Assembly (NCBI RefSeq): GCF_027595985.1
Contig: NC_073303.1
Span: 27,227,347 to 27,291,346, forward strand
DNA length: 64,000 nucleotides
Origin: Sorex araneus
Lineage: Eukaryota > Chordata > Mammalia > Eulipotyphla > Soricidae
Reading direction: 5' to 3'
The notes under the pieces were generated by a model. That model worked only from the letters and a program-made list of their open reading frames with translations. It was not told the origin of the DNA and did no database searches. Each line of letters starts with the position of its first letter. Position 1 is the stretch's first letter. Positions 12,801 to 22,800 of the stretch are shown one piece after another. Both the position numbers and the translations under genes were made by a program.

Positions 12801-12875
12801 GGACCCGATCAAGGCTATATTTTCGGCCTGGAAAACCTCCTTCAGATCCTGCAGGACATCCAAGAGGGAGAATGA
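3962..12875 (+). CDS. IP6K3: Inositol hexakisphosphate kinase 3, complete coding span (5 coding exons)
   Basis: The gene encodes an ATP-dependent kinase that adds a beta-phosphate to InsP6, making the pyrophosphate 5-InsP7. It is the isoform known for muscle and brain expression. Joining 3962-4151, 8214-8403, 8921-9096, 9999-10174 and 12396-12875 gives 403 codons plus stop with every splice phase consistent (1, 2, 1, 0) and GT-AG borders throughout; human IP6K3 is about 410 residues. Motifs seen: the inositol polyphosphate kinase signature PxxxDxKxG as PCILDLKMG at residues 200-208, the SSLL block at 313-316, and the metal-binding IDF at 361-363 followed by AH. The C-terminal GYIFGLENL block is typical of IP6Ks. 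The start ATG has A at -3 and G at +4 and fits the conserved N-terminus. The variable stretch at about 320-350 is Pro/Gly-rich, as in orthologues. IP6K3 is chosen over IP6K1/2 because of synteny with UQCC2 and ITPR3 and the length. No lesion is seen. Confidence 0.96.
4186..4383. repeat. CA-rich simple repeat
   Basis: Imperfect ACAC/ACAGAC runs starting 35 bp downstream of the first coding exon's donor. Confidence 0.93.
4384..4460 (+). mobile_element. LINE-type 3' end, truncated
   Basis: The sequence ends in 'cttgtaactatctcacggtgattcaataaaatt' and a poly(A) run. The same 3' end occurs at 57460-57645 and 62400-62560, so it is a dispersed retroelement with its own polyadenylation signal. It is placed inside the CA-rich tract. 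Confidence 0.6.
4463..4620. repeat. CA-rich simple repeat, second block
   Basis: Imperfect ACAC/ACAGAC repeats directly following the poly(A) of the LINE fragment. The split suggests the LINE was inserted into a single older CA tract. Confidence 0.9.
7480..7575 (-). repeat. Decayed SINE, antisense
   Basis: It contains cacacctggctgtgctcag followed by 'gaccactcctggcggggtcac', 'gcaaggcaagcggctt' and a short CT run. These match the reverse complement of the SINE with the central part rearranged. Confidence 0.4.
8101..8165. repeat. GT/GC alternating purine-pyrimidine tract
   Basis: Runs of gtgcgtgcgtgt and gtgtgtgtgcgcgcgt lie about 50 bp upstream of the second coding exon's acceptor. Confidence 0.85.
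8214..8403 (+). CDS. IP6K3: IP6K3 coding exon 2 (residues 64-127)
   Basis: It follows a cgcccgcag acceptor. It encodes [18 protein letters not shown]-type sequence and then the isoform-variable linker. The donor is gtgagg, leaving phase 2. Confidence 0.95.
8921..9096 (+). CDS. IP6K3: IP6K3 coding exon 3 (residues 127-186)
   Basis: It follows a C-run and a ctctcggcag acceptor. It encodes the [18 protein letters not shown] block shared by all IP6Ks and then EYPENK. The donor is gtatcc, a weaker 5' splice site than the others, leaving phase 1. Confidence 0.95.
9530..9780. other. AT-richer intronic block, candidate conserved noncoding element
   Basis: The base composition changes sharply from the GC-rich surroundings (gggataattactccacccaaattaatatt and following), with no repeat signature. 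A role is inference only. Confidence 0.3.
9796..9854. repeat. CA/CG alternating repeat
   Basis: A (CA)n run contains a central (CG)n core of about 16 bp. It is strictly alternating purine-pyrimidine over most of its length. Confidence 0.9.
9999..10174 (+). CDS. IP6K3: IP6K3 coding exon 4 (residues 186-244), catalytic signature
   Basis: The acceptor is agctccag. It encodes [11 protein letters not shown], then PCILDLKMG (PxxxDxKxG) and [20 protein letters not shown], the most conserved part of the enzyme. The donor is gtgcgt, phase 0. Confidence 0.97.
10296..10410 (-). repeat. Diverged SINE, antisense
   Basis: 'ttgttcctggctctgagctcaggagtgacccctg' and 'gcatgtggtgccggga' are the decayed reverse complement of the SINE. 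Confidence 0.5.
10426..10571 (-). repeat. Diverged SINE, antisense
   Basis: It begins with tttgggttttgggtcacag and ends attctccggccctg, so it spans nearly a full-length copy in reverse orientation. Confidence 0.6.
10731..10985. repeat. CA-rich minisatellite with higher-order unit
   Basis: Units of the form gcgagcatgcacacacac then agaggcacacaggtgca recur at about 10790, 10864 and 10950. This gives a higher-order period of roughly 75-85 bp over the CA base repeat. Confidence 0.85.
11120..11560. other. AT-richer intronic block, candidate regulatory element of IP6K3
   Basis: This is non-repetitive sequence of lower GC content than its surroundings. It has a MEF2-like ctataaattt at 11347-11356, an E-box cagatg just after it, and TAATTT/TTAATT motifs. 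IP6K3 is muscle-expressed in other mammals, so a muscle enhancer is plausible, but this is inference. Confidence 0.3.
12396..12875 (+). CDS. IP6K3: IP6K3 coding exon 5 (residues 245-403) and stop
   Basis: It follows a T-rich tract and gccag. It encodes [20 protein letters not shown], the helical region before [10 protein letters not shown], the acidic/Pro linker, then [16 protein letters not shown] and [10 protein letters not shown]. Stop TGA is at 12873-12875. Confidence 0.97.
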   Translation, partial: VYQTDKKNFLCKDKYYGRKLSVEGFRQALYQFLHDGTRLRTELLAPVQGQLRALLSVIRSQSSYRFYSSSLLIIYEGQEGPDTPPGTPAGPGTQDSALQTAGGDSLEGLAKVDIRMIDFAHATYKGSWNEQATHDGPDQGYIFGLENLLQILQDIQEGE

Positions 12876-12968
12876 GATGTGTCAGGCCCATCCCGAGTTC
12901 TTCGAGACTTGAGAACTCGAAAGGGGCCTGTGGGGCCGCGAGGGTAGTCTAGATGCCCCCTTCAATGG

Positions 12969-12974
12969 AGTAAA
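12969..12974 (+). terminator. Possible proximal polyadenylation signal (AGTAAA)
   Basis: A known AATAAA variant about 95 nt after the IP6K3 stop, followed by a T-rich stretch. It is weak evidence by itself. Confidence 0.25.
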
Positions 12975-14284
12975 CCCTTTGTAATCATCATGCCTATGTT
13001 CAGACGCCGTATCTGTGCCTATCAGGCTGCAATCCTAGCTGCTAAAGAAACCAGCGCCGGGAGCCGGGACGCCAGGATGGCCTGGCCACCCCAGCCCCAG
13101 CCCGCTGGCCTCCGAATCCCTGTGACAGGGCGCTTTGATCAGGCTGAGCTGAGCGCTCCCCGCCGCCCGCCCGCCCGCCCGGCCTCGGGAAGGAAAGTCC
13201 ATTAGCATCAACCCCGGAAATGCTCCTGTTCTTCACTGCTCCGGCGATCACTGTTCCCACTGGGTTATTTTTCACAGGCAAGTCTTCCGTATCCAAAGGC
13301 TCCTCTGGGACGTCTGGAAGGGACAGCTCATTTCTACGCTGCCGTGGTTACGGGGGCCACCAGCCACGCGGTGCCGGCTGCTCTCTGGCCCAGAAGGAAG
13401 CTCCTGGCCAGCCGGAGAGGGGGGCGGGGGCCTCGCCCTGGGACAGCGGCCGAGCTTTCTGCCTTGATGGGAAGCATCTGGAGTAGTCGTGATTCAATTA
13501 CGGTGAGAGAACATGTTCAAACAAACGAGAACAGGGAACCAACGCTGGCCACAGTCCCATGGACCCCGCATCTGTGCACATCTGGCCAGCAGACAGGACA
13601 GTCAGTGGACACTGGTACCACCTGGCGGGGGGGGGGGGAGGGAGTGGCACGTATCGCAGGCTGGCGTTCCTCAGAGTCAGGAATACTTGCACCGAGAGAC
13701 GCTTTGGGGCTGCAGTCTTCACAAACAGTGAGCACCCTCCTTACTCGAGGAACCGGGGAGAGGGACTTGTCGAGGCCAAGGCCGGGTGCTCCCGAGGGCT
13801 GCCCGAGCCGGGCAATGGTGCAGGGAGAGGCCACCGTGCCTCTCACCTCCTCCAGGGGCCATGCAGGATGAAGCTGGACACCTTGGTCCATCTTGCCCGC
13901 TTCGTAACCCCCACCCCGAGCGTGGAGAGCCAAGACTCCATTTTTGCCCCTGGAGAACAGGGTCTTACAGACTTCAGCTGCCCAAGTGCTGATTTATGAA
14001 ATGCAGCTTCTGCAGGGAGGTGTGGACACGCACACGCGCCTGCCAGAGCCCAGAATGCCGAACTATACTCAGCTTTCATTTTCTTTTTTTTTGGGGGGGG
14101 GGAGATGATGGGGAGGGGGAGCCTGGTGGACCCAGGAAATCAGGCGCGATGTTTACAAGACTGGCGGGCGTGTGTAAATATGGAACAAAGAGCAAACAGT
14201 TGTAATTAATTCCTTCTTCTGCAGCGTGGAACCCTATTACAGCGCCCTGGAGTCCAGCACGGAGCTCCGGTACCCAATTAGGGA

Positions 14285-14302
14285 AATAAATTTGTTAATA
14301 AA
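14285..14302 (+). terminator. Candidate distal polyadenylation signals (two AATAAA)
   Basis: AATAAA occurs at 14285-14290 and 14297-14302, followed by a GT-rich stretch, about 1.4 kb after the IP6K3 stop. They would define a long 3' UTR. Whether they are used cannot be seen here. Confidence 0.35.
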
Positions 14303-16854
14303 ATTGCTGAGGTCACCAGTGATTATTTGGCGCGCCTTATTACCCTTTCTGTTTGTTCATTCCCTTCGTCATGTCACACGGCGCTTCCAAATTATGGGCG
14401 GCTGGAGGATGCGGCAAGAACACACCGCCGATTTTCGGGCGCCTTTCGGGAAATCAGGGGTGGGAGGCGGGGCTGGTGAAATACTTGTCTGTGTGGCAAG
14501 CACCAGGCCTGAGAAGGAACGGTCCTTTCACCTGAGCCTTGTAGCCGGGAAAAATAAAATCATTTTTGGACTCCTGTGGCTGATCACCATCAACAGACCC
14601 AAGCCCACACGAATTCTGTGACAGTGTGGCCTGGCTGAAAAGCACATTCTGTCTCACTGGACGGCTGCAGTGGAGGGAGTACTAAGCAGATGAGGTTCCC
14701 GAATCACATCCGGCTGACCCGAGTCCAAGGCACCCCGAGCGGGAAGGGGCGAGAGGAAGCACAGCAGGTGGTGGAAGGGGACCCGCCGAAAACCAAGTAG
14801 TTGCCAGTGACAAAATGGAACCCAAAATACTGCTTTTTCTGGGTCACTTTCTCGCCTGAGAACCTGGTGCCACATCAACCAAGTCCCCAGTGCGCTGGCT
14901 CCCGTTTCCTTCCTCCGATTCTCAGCCCCGGGGCTGCCGGGCCTGGCTGAGAGCCCGGGTGGGAATTCTCCACTAGAACCGGAGCCTCTCTGGGCCGCCC
15001 ACCCACACCACCGGCTTGCTGTGATCTTGCCTGTGGCTGGCTCCGTGCCCCTGTGATGGGTCCCCAACCCCATCGGTGGCTGGTTTACCCGATGATGCCC
15101 TTCTTCCTCTGAAGCACACAGGTCTGAGTCAGGCACCTGCCGAGATGGGACATTCCCAGTGGGCAGCAGCTGCACATCGCAATCCGGGCTGAGTCTCTGC
15201 CCTGCCCTGTCACGGGTGGGAGGGACACGGGGAGACACCCCCGACCGAGGGGAGACACCCGAGTCCCACACCCGGGAACTGTCACCGCATTACAGAAACT
15301 GACGGAGAGTCAGACGCGGGCACCTGAGAGGCGAGAGGCCGCCACGCTTCCTGCATGCGGGTGCCACTTGGCCAACACCGGCAGGCCAGGCTCCACGTGC
15401 AGCTTGCGCCGAGGGACAGACCGGGCACACGGCTTCCGTGGGAGCGACTCTCTCGCCTGACGCGCCATGGTGCTACCACATGCGACGCGGCGATGAGGAC
15501 GCTGCTCGGAGTTCCACGGAGACGCTGACGGGCTGTTCCCGCTCCGGCAGCCAGATGGGCCCGGCTCTGCTGTTCTGGCCACGACTTCCTGATTTACGAC
15601 CTGTGTGTCACTTGTCTCTGCCCAGCTCCCTGAACGGGCGACTCCGAGCCCTGCTTCTGGATGCTTCTGCTCCCGACTTTCTCCCGACGACAGGGCCCTG
15701 CCCGCTGGGCACCTCAGAAGTGGGTTTGATGAGAACACGCCGGCTTGCGTCTTCTTAAAGGCACCACCCCCCGTCCAGGAGCAGACGGGGGTCGGGCATC
15801 CAGGGGGTCGGGCGTCTGTCTGTTCCACGTCCTCAAGGCGTGAGGGTACCCGGAAGGCGCTTGGCCTCCCCCTTCCTCAGTTTCCTTCCCTCTCTCACCA
15901 GAACTCGACTCTGCCCCCAGAAGCGGGTGAGGTGGGAGAGAGCCCTCCCTGCCCACCGTGTCCCTCTGCGGGCCCGTGCCGGAGAGAAAGGAGCAGACAG
16001 TCCCCACCGTGCAGTGTCCTCCGGGCCACACCCGCGGTCCGTCACTCTGACAGCAGCTGCTCTGGGCCCGCTGGACCTGCCAGGATGTGACCCGTGAAGC
16101 AAAGGGTCCGGTACCACCGCTCCGCCGGCTCCCGGGTGACCTAAGGTCCCAGCTCTGGATTTAACTCTCTCTCCTGGGCGCCCGAAGACATAAAAGGGAG
16201 GACGGGGGAGGGAGGGAGGGAACTCGGAGGGAGGTGCGGGCGCTTGGGGTGGGGGCAGGATGTGAGAGAGGAAGCCGCCCTGCGACCACACTAAGGTGGG
16301 TGCCCGCCAGGCCAGCTGACCCGTTGCCCAGTGCTCCGAACGCCTCCTGCTGCGGCTGCCCTGACAGCAGGCAGGCACCCCCACCCCGCCCCACCCCCGC
16401 CGTGCCCCGTTCTGGTCCCTCCTCAGTCCTCGGAGGAGGTGAGGCTTCTGGGGGGGGGGCTGGCGGGGGGGACCCAGTCCCGGCTCTGTGGCATGACGTC
16501 ACCTGTCCACTTCAGAGTCCTTCCTGTGTGCGCCTCTTGGCAAGTGGCACCTGCCACCGGGGCCGGCAGTGAGGGGGCAGCTGCCCCGTGACAGCCACCG
16601 GGAGCAGGGCCAAGGGAGGGGACAGAGCGGGCGGCAGTCCCGGTACTCTCAGGCTGCGCCTCACCTGCCCCTGCACCTCATAAATGCCCCCCCCCGCCTG
16701 CGAGGGAAACCCGGCCCCCTAGAAAAAAAGGGCGGCGAGGAGCGCCAGCACGACCTCCCGCAACGCCTTCTCGCCCGAGGGAGCACTGACTCCCCGAGTC
16801 CAGGCCCTCCCCGGGAGCAGAGCCGGGGCCGGCAGCCAATCTCTTCCTCCAGTT

Positions 16855-17033
16855 GAATAAGTTGAAAGAAGAAAAATCAGGCAATCGTGCCCTACAATAC
16901 GGCTAAGTATTTAATTCCTTTTTAATGTTTACATTATTAACACCAGCATTACAAAACGATATTTTTTACTTTCAAGCGATTCAAATGTGCAATTCGGAGT
17001 CTCAATTACTGGCATCATTATAACCTGAAAAAC
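16855..17033. other. AT-rich island in GC-rich intergenic DNA
   Basis: About 180 bp of AT-rich, non-repetitive sequence (tatttaattcctttttaatgtttacattatt and following) is abruptly bounded by GC-rich DNA. This is typical of a conserved noncoding element; its function is unknown. Confidence 0.3.
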
Positions 17034-17546
17034 TGGAGCCGCGCTCCCTCCCCGCCCCGCCTCCTCCTCCCCCAGTGGGGCCGATTTCTATGAAGCGAGA
17101 CCAGGGCTGCATTCAAAGGGATGTGGTGGGGCAGGTACAAACCCCCAGCCCACGGGGCGCCCAGGGACTGCTCCAGGGGCTGGGGGCGGGGAGGCTGCGG
17201 TCTCTGAGAGCCAGCAGGTGCGTCTTTATGGTCAGCGACCCGCCGAGGACACAGCAGAGGCGTGTGCAGGGCACACTGGGTGACCGACAGGCCAGAGGGC
17301 TCCAGCAGGGCGGGGGTGGGGGACGTACAGGCCCTGGGCCCTGGGGAAGCGGCCACACTTGTACCCTGGCCTGAGGGTGCGGGGCTGAGCAGAGGCGCCC
17401 GTGCCAATCTTGACGCCGCTGCTGCCCGGTGGCCCTCGGCCTCCTTCCTCAGTCTCCGCTTCTGTGAGACGTGGGTGGCAGAGGGTCTTTCTCACTCACC
17501 CTGAACTCGCACTTGGTGAAGCCGTCTGGGTGGCCTTTAAAACAGT

Positions 17547-17740
17547 GGGGCTGGAGCGACGGCACAGCGGGGAGGGCGTTTGCCATGCACGCGGCCGACC
17601 TGGGTTCGATCCCCGGCATCCCATATGGTCCCCCGGCACCGCCAGGGGTAATTGCTGAGTGCAGAGCCAGGAGCAACCCTGAGCAGGAGCATCGCCAGGT
17701 GTGACCCAAAAAGCCAAAAAATAAACAAAAACCAAAAAAA
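17547..17740 (+). repeat. tRNA-derived SINE, near full length
   Basis: It starts ggggctggagcgacggcaca, has the B-box gggttcgatccccgg, and ends gtgtgacccaaaaagcc plus an A-rich tail. Confidence 0.85.
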
Positions 17741-18339
17741 AAAACAGTGTCGTGGCGAGAAAGATGGTGCGGGGGGGAAGGCCTGCACTCAGTCGCCCCA
17801 GTCTGGTCCCCAGCGCCTCCCCTGGCCCCCCGGGACCACCTGGGCGAGCAGCACTGAGTCACTGGCCTGCTGGCCGGGAAGTGCCGGAGGCCCCGCATCT
17901 CCTGTGCTGCCCAGAGCCGGCGGGAGAGCAGTGCGGGCACACGGGCAGTGCCCGCCCTCGGCGTCTGTCGCCGTCGCCCCAGTCAGGCCGGGGCACTCAC
18001 CACAGAGGGAGCTGCAGCGCCCGCCCGCCTGCCCGCCGCCCCGGACCCCCAGGCCCCACCCCTGCTCCAGCCGCCCACGCAGACCAGCACCGGACCCTCT
18101 CGCTCCGGAAACCATCTTGTCTGATGGAAGGGCCGAACGCAACAGAGACTGCAGTGACTGTGTCTGTTGGCTCAGCTGTCGCCCCCCCCCCCCGCCCCAA
18201 AGTGTAGGACCCTTCAATGGGGGGTCAGGGCGCGCGGCCTGCTCGTGAGTGGGGGCTGGCACTGCTCGGGGTCCTCATGCCGAAGGGCCCCGCACTCGCC
18301 TGATGCTCTGGAGCTACTGTGCTAGGAAAAGAAAATCTT

Positions 18340-18469
18340 TTGTTTGCTTTTGGCCACAGCTCTGAGCTGTGCTCAGAACCGACCCTTGGCTCTGTGCTCA
18401 GGAGTCACTCCTGCAGGTCAGCTGCGTTCGAGGCAAGCGCCTTAACCACTGTACCACCTCTCTGGCCCA
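18340..18469 (-). repeat. Diverged SINE, antisense
   Basis: It runs from tttgcttttggccacagctc to taccacctctctggccc, the reverse complement of the whole element with substitutions and deletions. Confidence 0.6.
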
Positions 18470-18559
18470 CGACTGTCTAGAAGTTCTTAGTAAGTTTTCA
18501 ATAAGGAGCTTCACAATTTTATTTTTTACTAGGCCGCTGAAAATTCCATCAGTTCTTAA

Positions 18560-19448
18560 ATGACGGGTGGATGGGTGGGTGGATGGATGGGCAGATAAAT
18601 AAATGAATAAAAGGATGGATGAAAAAATAGATGGGAAGATGACTGGATGGGAGGGAGGGAGGAAGGGAGGAAGGAAGGAAGGAAGGAAGGAAGGAAGGAG
18701 AAAGGAAGGAGGAAGGAAGGAAGGAAGGAAGGAAGGAAGGAAGGAAGGAAGGAAGGAAGGAAGGAAGGAAGGAAGAAAGGGAGTGAGGGAGGGAGGAAGG
18801 AAGGAAGGGAGGGAGGGAGGGAGGGAGGAAGGAAGGAAGGAAGGAAGGGAGGGAGGGAGGGAGGGAGGGGAGGGAGGGAGGGAGGGAGGGAGGAAGGGAG
18901 GGAGGGAGGGAGGGAAGGGAGGGAGGGAGGGAGGGAGGGAGGGAGGGAGGGAGGGAGGGAGGGAGGGAGGGAGGGAGGGAGGGAGGGAGGGAGGGAGGGA
19001 GGGAAGGGAGGGAGGGAGGGAGGGAGGGAGGGAGGGAGGGAGGGAGGGAGGAAGGAAGGGAGGGAGGGAGGGAGGGAGGGAGGGAGGGAGGGAGGGAGGG
19101 AGGGAGGGAGGGAGGGAGGGAGGAAGGAAGGAAGGAAGGAAGGAAGGAAGGAAGGAAGGAAGGGAGGGAGGAAGGAAGGAAGGAAGGAAGGAGGGAGGGA
19201 GGGAGGGAAGGAAGGAAGGAAAGGAGGAAGGAAGGAAGGAAGGAAGGAAGGAAGGAAGGAAGGAAGGAAGGAAGGAAGGAAGGGAGGGAGGAAGGAAGGA
19301 AGGGAGGAAGGAAGAAAGGGAGGAAGGAAGGAAGGAAGGAAGGAAGGAAGGAAGGAAGAAAGGGAGGAAGGAAGGAAGGAAGGAAGGAAGGAAGGGAGGG
19401 AGGAAGGAAGGAAGGGAGGAAGGAAGGAAGGAAGGGGGGGAGGGAGGA
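18560..19448. repeat. Polypurine tract, (GGAT)n then (GGAA)n/(GGGA)n, about 0.9 kb
   Basis: A GGAT/GGGT tetranucleotide stretch (18560-18650) passes into about 800 bp of interspersed GGAA and GGGA tetranucleotides on the + strand. All six frames appear open because of the period-4 composition; nothing is coding. Confidence 0.97.
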
Positions 19449-19717
19449 CAGACAAGTCCACATTCCAACCAAGGTGTGTTGGACTCCAAGGCTTGACTCC
19501 TGAACCACCGAGTCAAATCATCCTGGGGTGGAGAGAGGTGGGCGGGCTGCACGAACCAGAGGTGGACAGCCGCAGCCACAGCTGCAGCCACAGCCACAGC
19601 CACCACAACCTGCTCACTAGAAGGAAATGAGAACCCTGGGGAGGGTGCAGCCTGTGTCTCCCCAGACACCCTTGTTCTTCCTCACCACTCGCCTCCCTTG
19701 GGCCTCACGCTGGCACA

Positions 19718-20143
19718 TTCACACACGCACACACAGAGACACAAAGACCACACACAGACACACAGAGACCACACACAGACACACACAGACACAAAAACAC
19801 AGAGACACACACAGACCACACACACAGACACACACACAGACCACACACATAGACACACAGACACACAAAGACCACACACAGACCCAAACACAGAGACACA
19901 CAAAGACCATACAGACATACACACACAGACACAGAGATATACAAACACGCACGCACACACACATGCACGCACACACACATACACAGACACACAGATACAC
20001 ACAGAGACACACACAAAGACATACAGACACACACGCACACATGCACACACACAAAGACACACACACATACACAGTCACATGCACAAACACACAGACACAC
20101 CAGACATACAGAGAAACATACAGACACTACACACATGTGCACG
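19718..20143. repeat. CA-rich repeat (ACAC/ACAGAC/CCACACACAGA)
   Basis: Imperfect CA dinucleotides with recurring AGAC and AAAGACC interruptions over more than 400 bp. Confidence 0.95.
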
Positions 20144-20465
20144 TGCACGTCGGGCCCTGCCAGCCGTGCATCTGTCCCAGAGGCAGGTGTTCTCACAGCT
20201 GTGGTGGGGCCTCCGGCACTTACGCGGCCTTGGGGCACCCGCTATCCAGGGAGGTGCCTGGGGCGTGAGAGTAAATAGATAAAACCTTTGCTCCCGGCTC
20301 TCAGGGCAGCCGCCAGACCGCCGGGGCCAGGCCCCCAGAGGTGGCTCGGAGGGCCAGGGCACAAGGCCTGCGAGAGGGGGCAGAAAGATCAGTGGCGGGC
20401 TGGAGTGATCGTTCTCCAGGGCTGGAGGGCTGGATCCCGAACACCCCTGGATGTGCCCCCCAGTG

Positions 20466-20528
20466 AAAAGAGAGAGAGAGAAAGAGACAGAGAGACAGAG
20501 AGAGACAGAGAGAGAGACAGAGAGAGAA
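20466..20528. repeat. (GA)n/(GACAGA)n simple repeat
   Basis: Runs of agagagagac and agacagagag. Confidence 0.9.
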
Positions 20529-20719
20529 CTACGTGGCTATAAGAAGAGCTGATGGTGAGGGCGGAACAGAGAGGTATTGTTGGGGACACAGAGACAGACC
20601 GGGGTGAATTTTCACCTCCCCTGGACTCTCCTACCCCAGGTGGACATCCCTCGATTCACCTGCCTCAAATGGACATCAGACATCCTAAGTGCCCAGAGGG
20701 TCTCATTCAAGCATTCTTT

Positions 20720-20861
20720 GTTTTGTTTCGGGATCACACCCAGTGGTGCTCAGGGATCACTCCTGCGGGGCTCGGGGACCGTATGAGGTGCGGGAGATCG
20801 AACCCTGATGAGTAGCACGCAAGGGGAGTGGCCTGACTGCTGAACTATCTCTCCAGCCCCT
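20720..20861 (-). repeat. Diverged SINE, antisense
   Basis: It contains the antisense segments ggatcacacccagtggtgct and 'cagggatcactcctgcgggg', and ends ctgaactatctctccagcccc. Confidence 0.7.
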
Positions 20862-21221
20862 GCCCTGACCGCTCTGCAAATCCCTTCGCCTTCCTCTTGC
20901 TCCCAGGCCTGCCCCAGCGCCAGCACGTTCGGGCTCCAGCCTGAACCCATCTTCAGAAGCCGCTCTCATCTTCCTCCCTGTAGGCCCCCCACAGCCAGGG
21001 TCCCAGGCTGCCATCCCTCCCCCACCCCAGTCTTCTCCAACACTCCAGTGAAAGCCCAGGACACTCTGAACTTTGTGTCTGGGTAGGGTAGCCTGGGGCA
21101 GCCCCTCCCCCTACAGTCTAAGGCTAAGTCTTCCTGATTCACCTCTCCAACAGCGGTGGGCAAGAAGGAAGAGGGAGGTCAAGTGTGTGCTTGGCATGGC
21201 TCTGGCTAAAAGGAAGATGGT

Positions 21222-21330
21222 GTTGGGGTCAGAGAGATAGTACGGCGGTAAAGCCCCCGCCTTGCACACGGCAGCCCAGGGTTCAAGTCCCAGAACCCCA
21301 CATGATCCCATGAGCCCTGCCAGGAGTCTT
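21222..21330 (+). repeat. SINE, interrupted
   Basis: It begins ggggtcagagagatagtacg and reaches gccctgccaggagtc before being broken by an antisense SINE. A possible remainder resumes at 21515-21560 (cctgccagtgagccccgagc). Confidence 0.6.
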
Positions 21331-21513
21331 GTTTTTTTTTAATTGGGGGGGGCAGGGCACACTCAGTGGTGCTCAGAGGTTATCCTGGCTCTGCACTCAG
21401 AAATTACTCCTGGCAGTGCTCGGTGGACCATATGGGATGCCAAGGATCAAAGCTGGGTAGGTAGGCCACGTGCAAGGCAAGCACCCTACATGCTGTACTA
21501 TCTCTCTCACCCT
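21331..21513 (-). repeat. SINE, antisense, nested in another SINE
   Basis: It runs from a T-run to tactatctctctcaccctg and reads as a nearly complete reverse-complement copy inserted into the 21222-21560 element. Confidence 0.7.
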
Positions 21514-21561
21514 GAATCCTGCCAGTGAGCCCCGAGCACTGCCAGGTAAAGAGACGGTGAT

Positions 21562-21750
21562 GGGGCTGGAGCAATAGCAATAGCACAGCGGGTAGGGTGT
21601 TTGCCGTGCACGGGGCCAACTCAGGTTTGAGTCCCAGCATCCCATATGGTCCCCTGAGCACCGCCAGGGGTAATTCCTGAGTGCAGAGCCAGGAGTAACC
21701 CCTGTGCATCGCTGGGTGTGACCCAAAAAACAAACAAACAAAGAGAGATG
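21562..21750 (+). repeat. SINE, near full length
   Basis: It starts ggggctggagcaatagcaat, with a small internal duplication of 'agcaat', and ends gtgtgacccaaaaaacaaac. Confidence 0.85.
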
Positions 21751-22254
21751 GTGATGTCGCAGAGTGGGGCCAAGGGTTATACTGACAACATGCAGGCTGG
21801 GGATGTCTTTTGAAAAGGAAAACCTGGGTATTCCACATGACGCTGCATCTGGAGGTGTGCAGGAGACAGCTTGGCGAAAGAAGTCTTTCCAGATCACATC
21901 AACGCCCCCTCCCCCGTCACTGGCCAAACCTGCGGTGGTGGGGGGGGAACATCAGGCTGGGGAGGGGCCCTGGGCAGGACCTGATAGGGGTTGCATGGGG
22001 GTGCGAGGAGAGAGGGACAAGAGCCGGGAAGCACAGAGGAGGAAATGCGGCAGAGAAGCAGCGGGAGCGAGAGGCCCTGGGGCTGAGAGAAGGGGCGGCG
22101 GGCCCCCAACCATGAAGTGCCTGAGACGGAGTCCAAACACATCTTCATCCAATAAACCACCTGTGTTTACATGCAAATGCATCCGTTTATGCAAAACGGC
22201 AGAAGTCCCGCAGGAGGGATTTCTAGTCTGGGGCTTGTGCAGTCACTGAGAAAG

Positions 22255-22800
22255 AAGCAAAGCTGTCCCCGGGGCCTCGGCGCCTGCGTGGCCCCTGGGA
22301 GCCCGCGCGTCCCGGAGGCGGCTGGCTCACGCCGCACAGAAGGACTCGCAGCGCCGCTCTCCGGCGGCCGCGCGGCGCGCCCGGGCGGCGCATGCGCGCT
22401 CCTCGCCCCGCCCCTCGCGCCGGTCGCGCGCCCGTGCGCACGTGCGGCCCCGCCCTCGGGGGCGGGCACTCGCGGGGCTCAAGATGGCGGCCGGCCGCTA
22501 CCGGCGTTTTCTTAAGCTCTGTGAGGAGTGGCCCGTGGACGAGACCAAACGGGGCCGAGACTTGGGTGCTTACCTGCGGCAGCGGGTGGCACAGGCCTTT
22601 CGGGAGGGAGAGAACAGCAAGGTGACCGGACCGTGGGGGCCGCCCGCGGCGGGCGCGGTGGCGGCGCGGGGGAGGAGGGGCCACTGCGGCGCCTGCGCAT
22701 GCGCGCTCGCTGCGCCGGCACGTGCGCGCGGACCCGCTGACCGCCCCCGGCACCCGGCTGCACCCCGGCCGCGCCTCTGGGGGAATCCGGCGGCCGGATC
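22255..22800 (+). promoter_or_regulatory. UQCC2: CpG-island promoter of UQCC2
   Basis: The region is dense in CpG and has no TATA box. It contains a perfect NRF-1 palindrome GCGCATGCGC at 22388-22397, a second NRF-1 core TGCGCATGCGC at 22694-22704 inside intron 1, an NRF-1-like TGCGCACGTGCG near 22434-22446, Sp1-type GGGGGCGGGC at 22458-22467 and a YY1 motif AAGATGGCGGC at 22481-22491 covering the start codon. NRF-1 and YY1 are established regulators of nuclear genes for mitochondrial proteins, which fits UQCC2. The transcription start is not determined. Confidence 0.8.
22484..22621 (+). CDS. UQCC2: UQCC2 exon 1 (residues 1-46)
   Basis: It encodes the conserved N-terminal [12 protein letters not shown] block through EGENSK. 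The donor is gtgacc, phase 0. The start codon lies within a YY1 motif. Confidence 0.95.

Larger units (their letters stand above)
12876..22250. other. IP6K3 3' UTR/flank and intergenic region to UQCC2
   Basis: No exon of a further gene is supported. It contains a possible long IP6K3 3' UTR (to about 14.3 kb), AT-richer islands near 14.2-14.4 and 16.86-17.03 kb, SINEs near 17.5, 18.3, 20.7 and 21.2-21.7 kb, a large purine tract and a CA-rich tract. Confidence 0.7.

Noticed and set aside
18398-19669. A 423-residue Pro/Ser/Leu/Phe-rich open frame on the - strand
   Set aside because: It is a translation of the GGAA/GGGA repeat; all frames are open for the same reason and there is no family resemblance.
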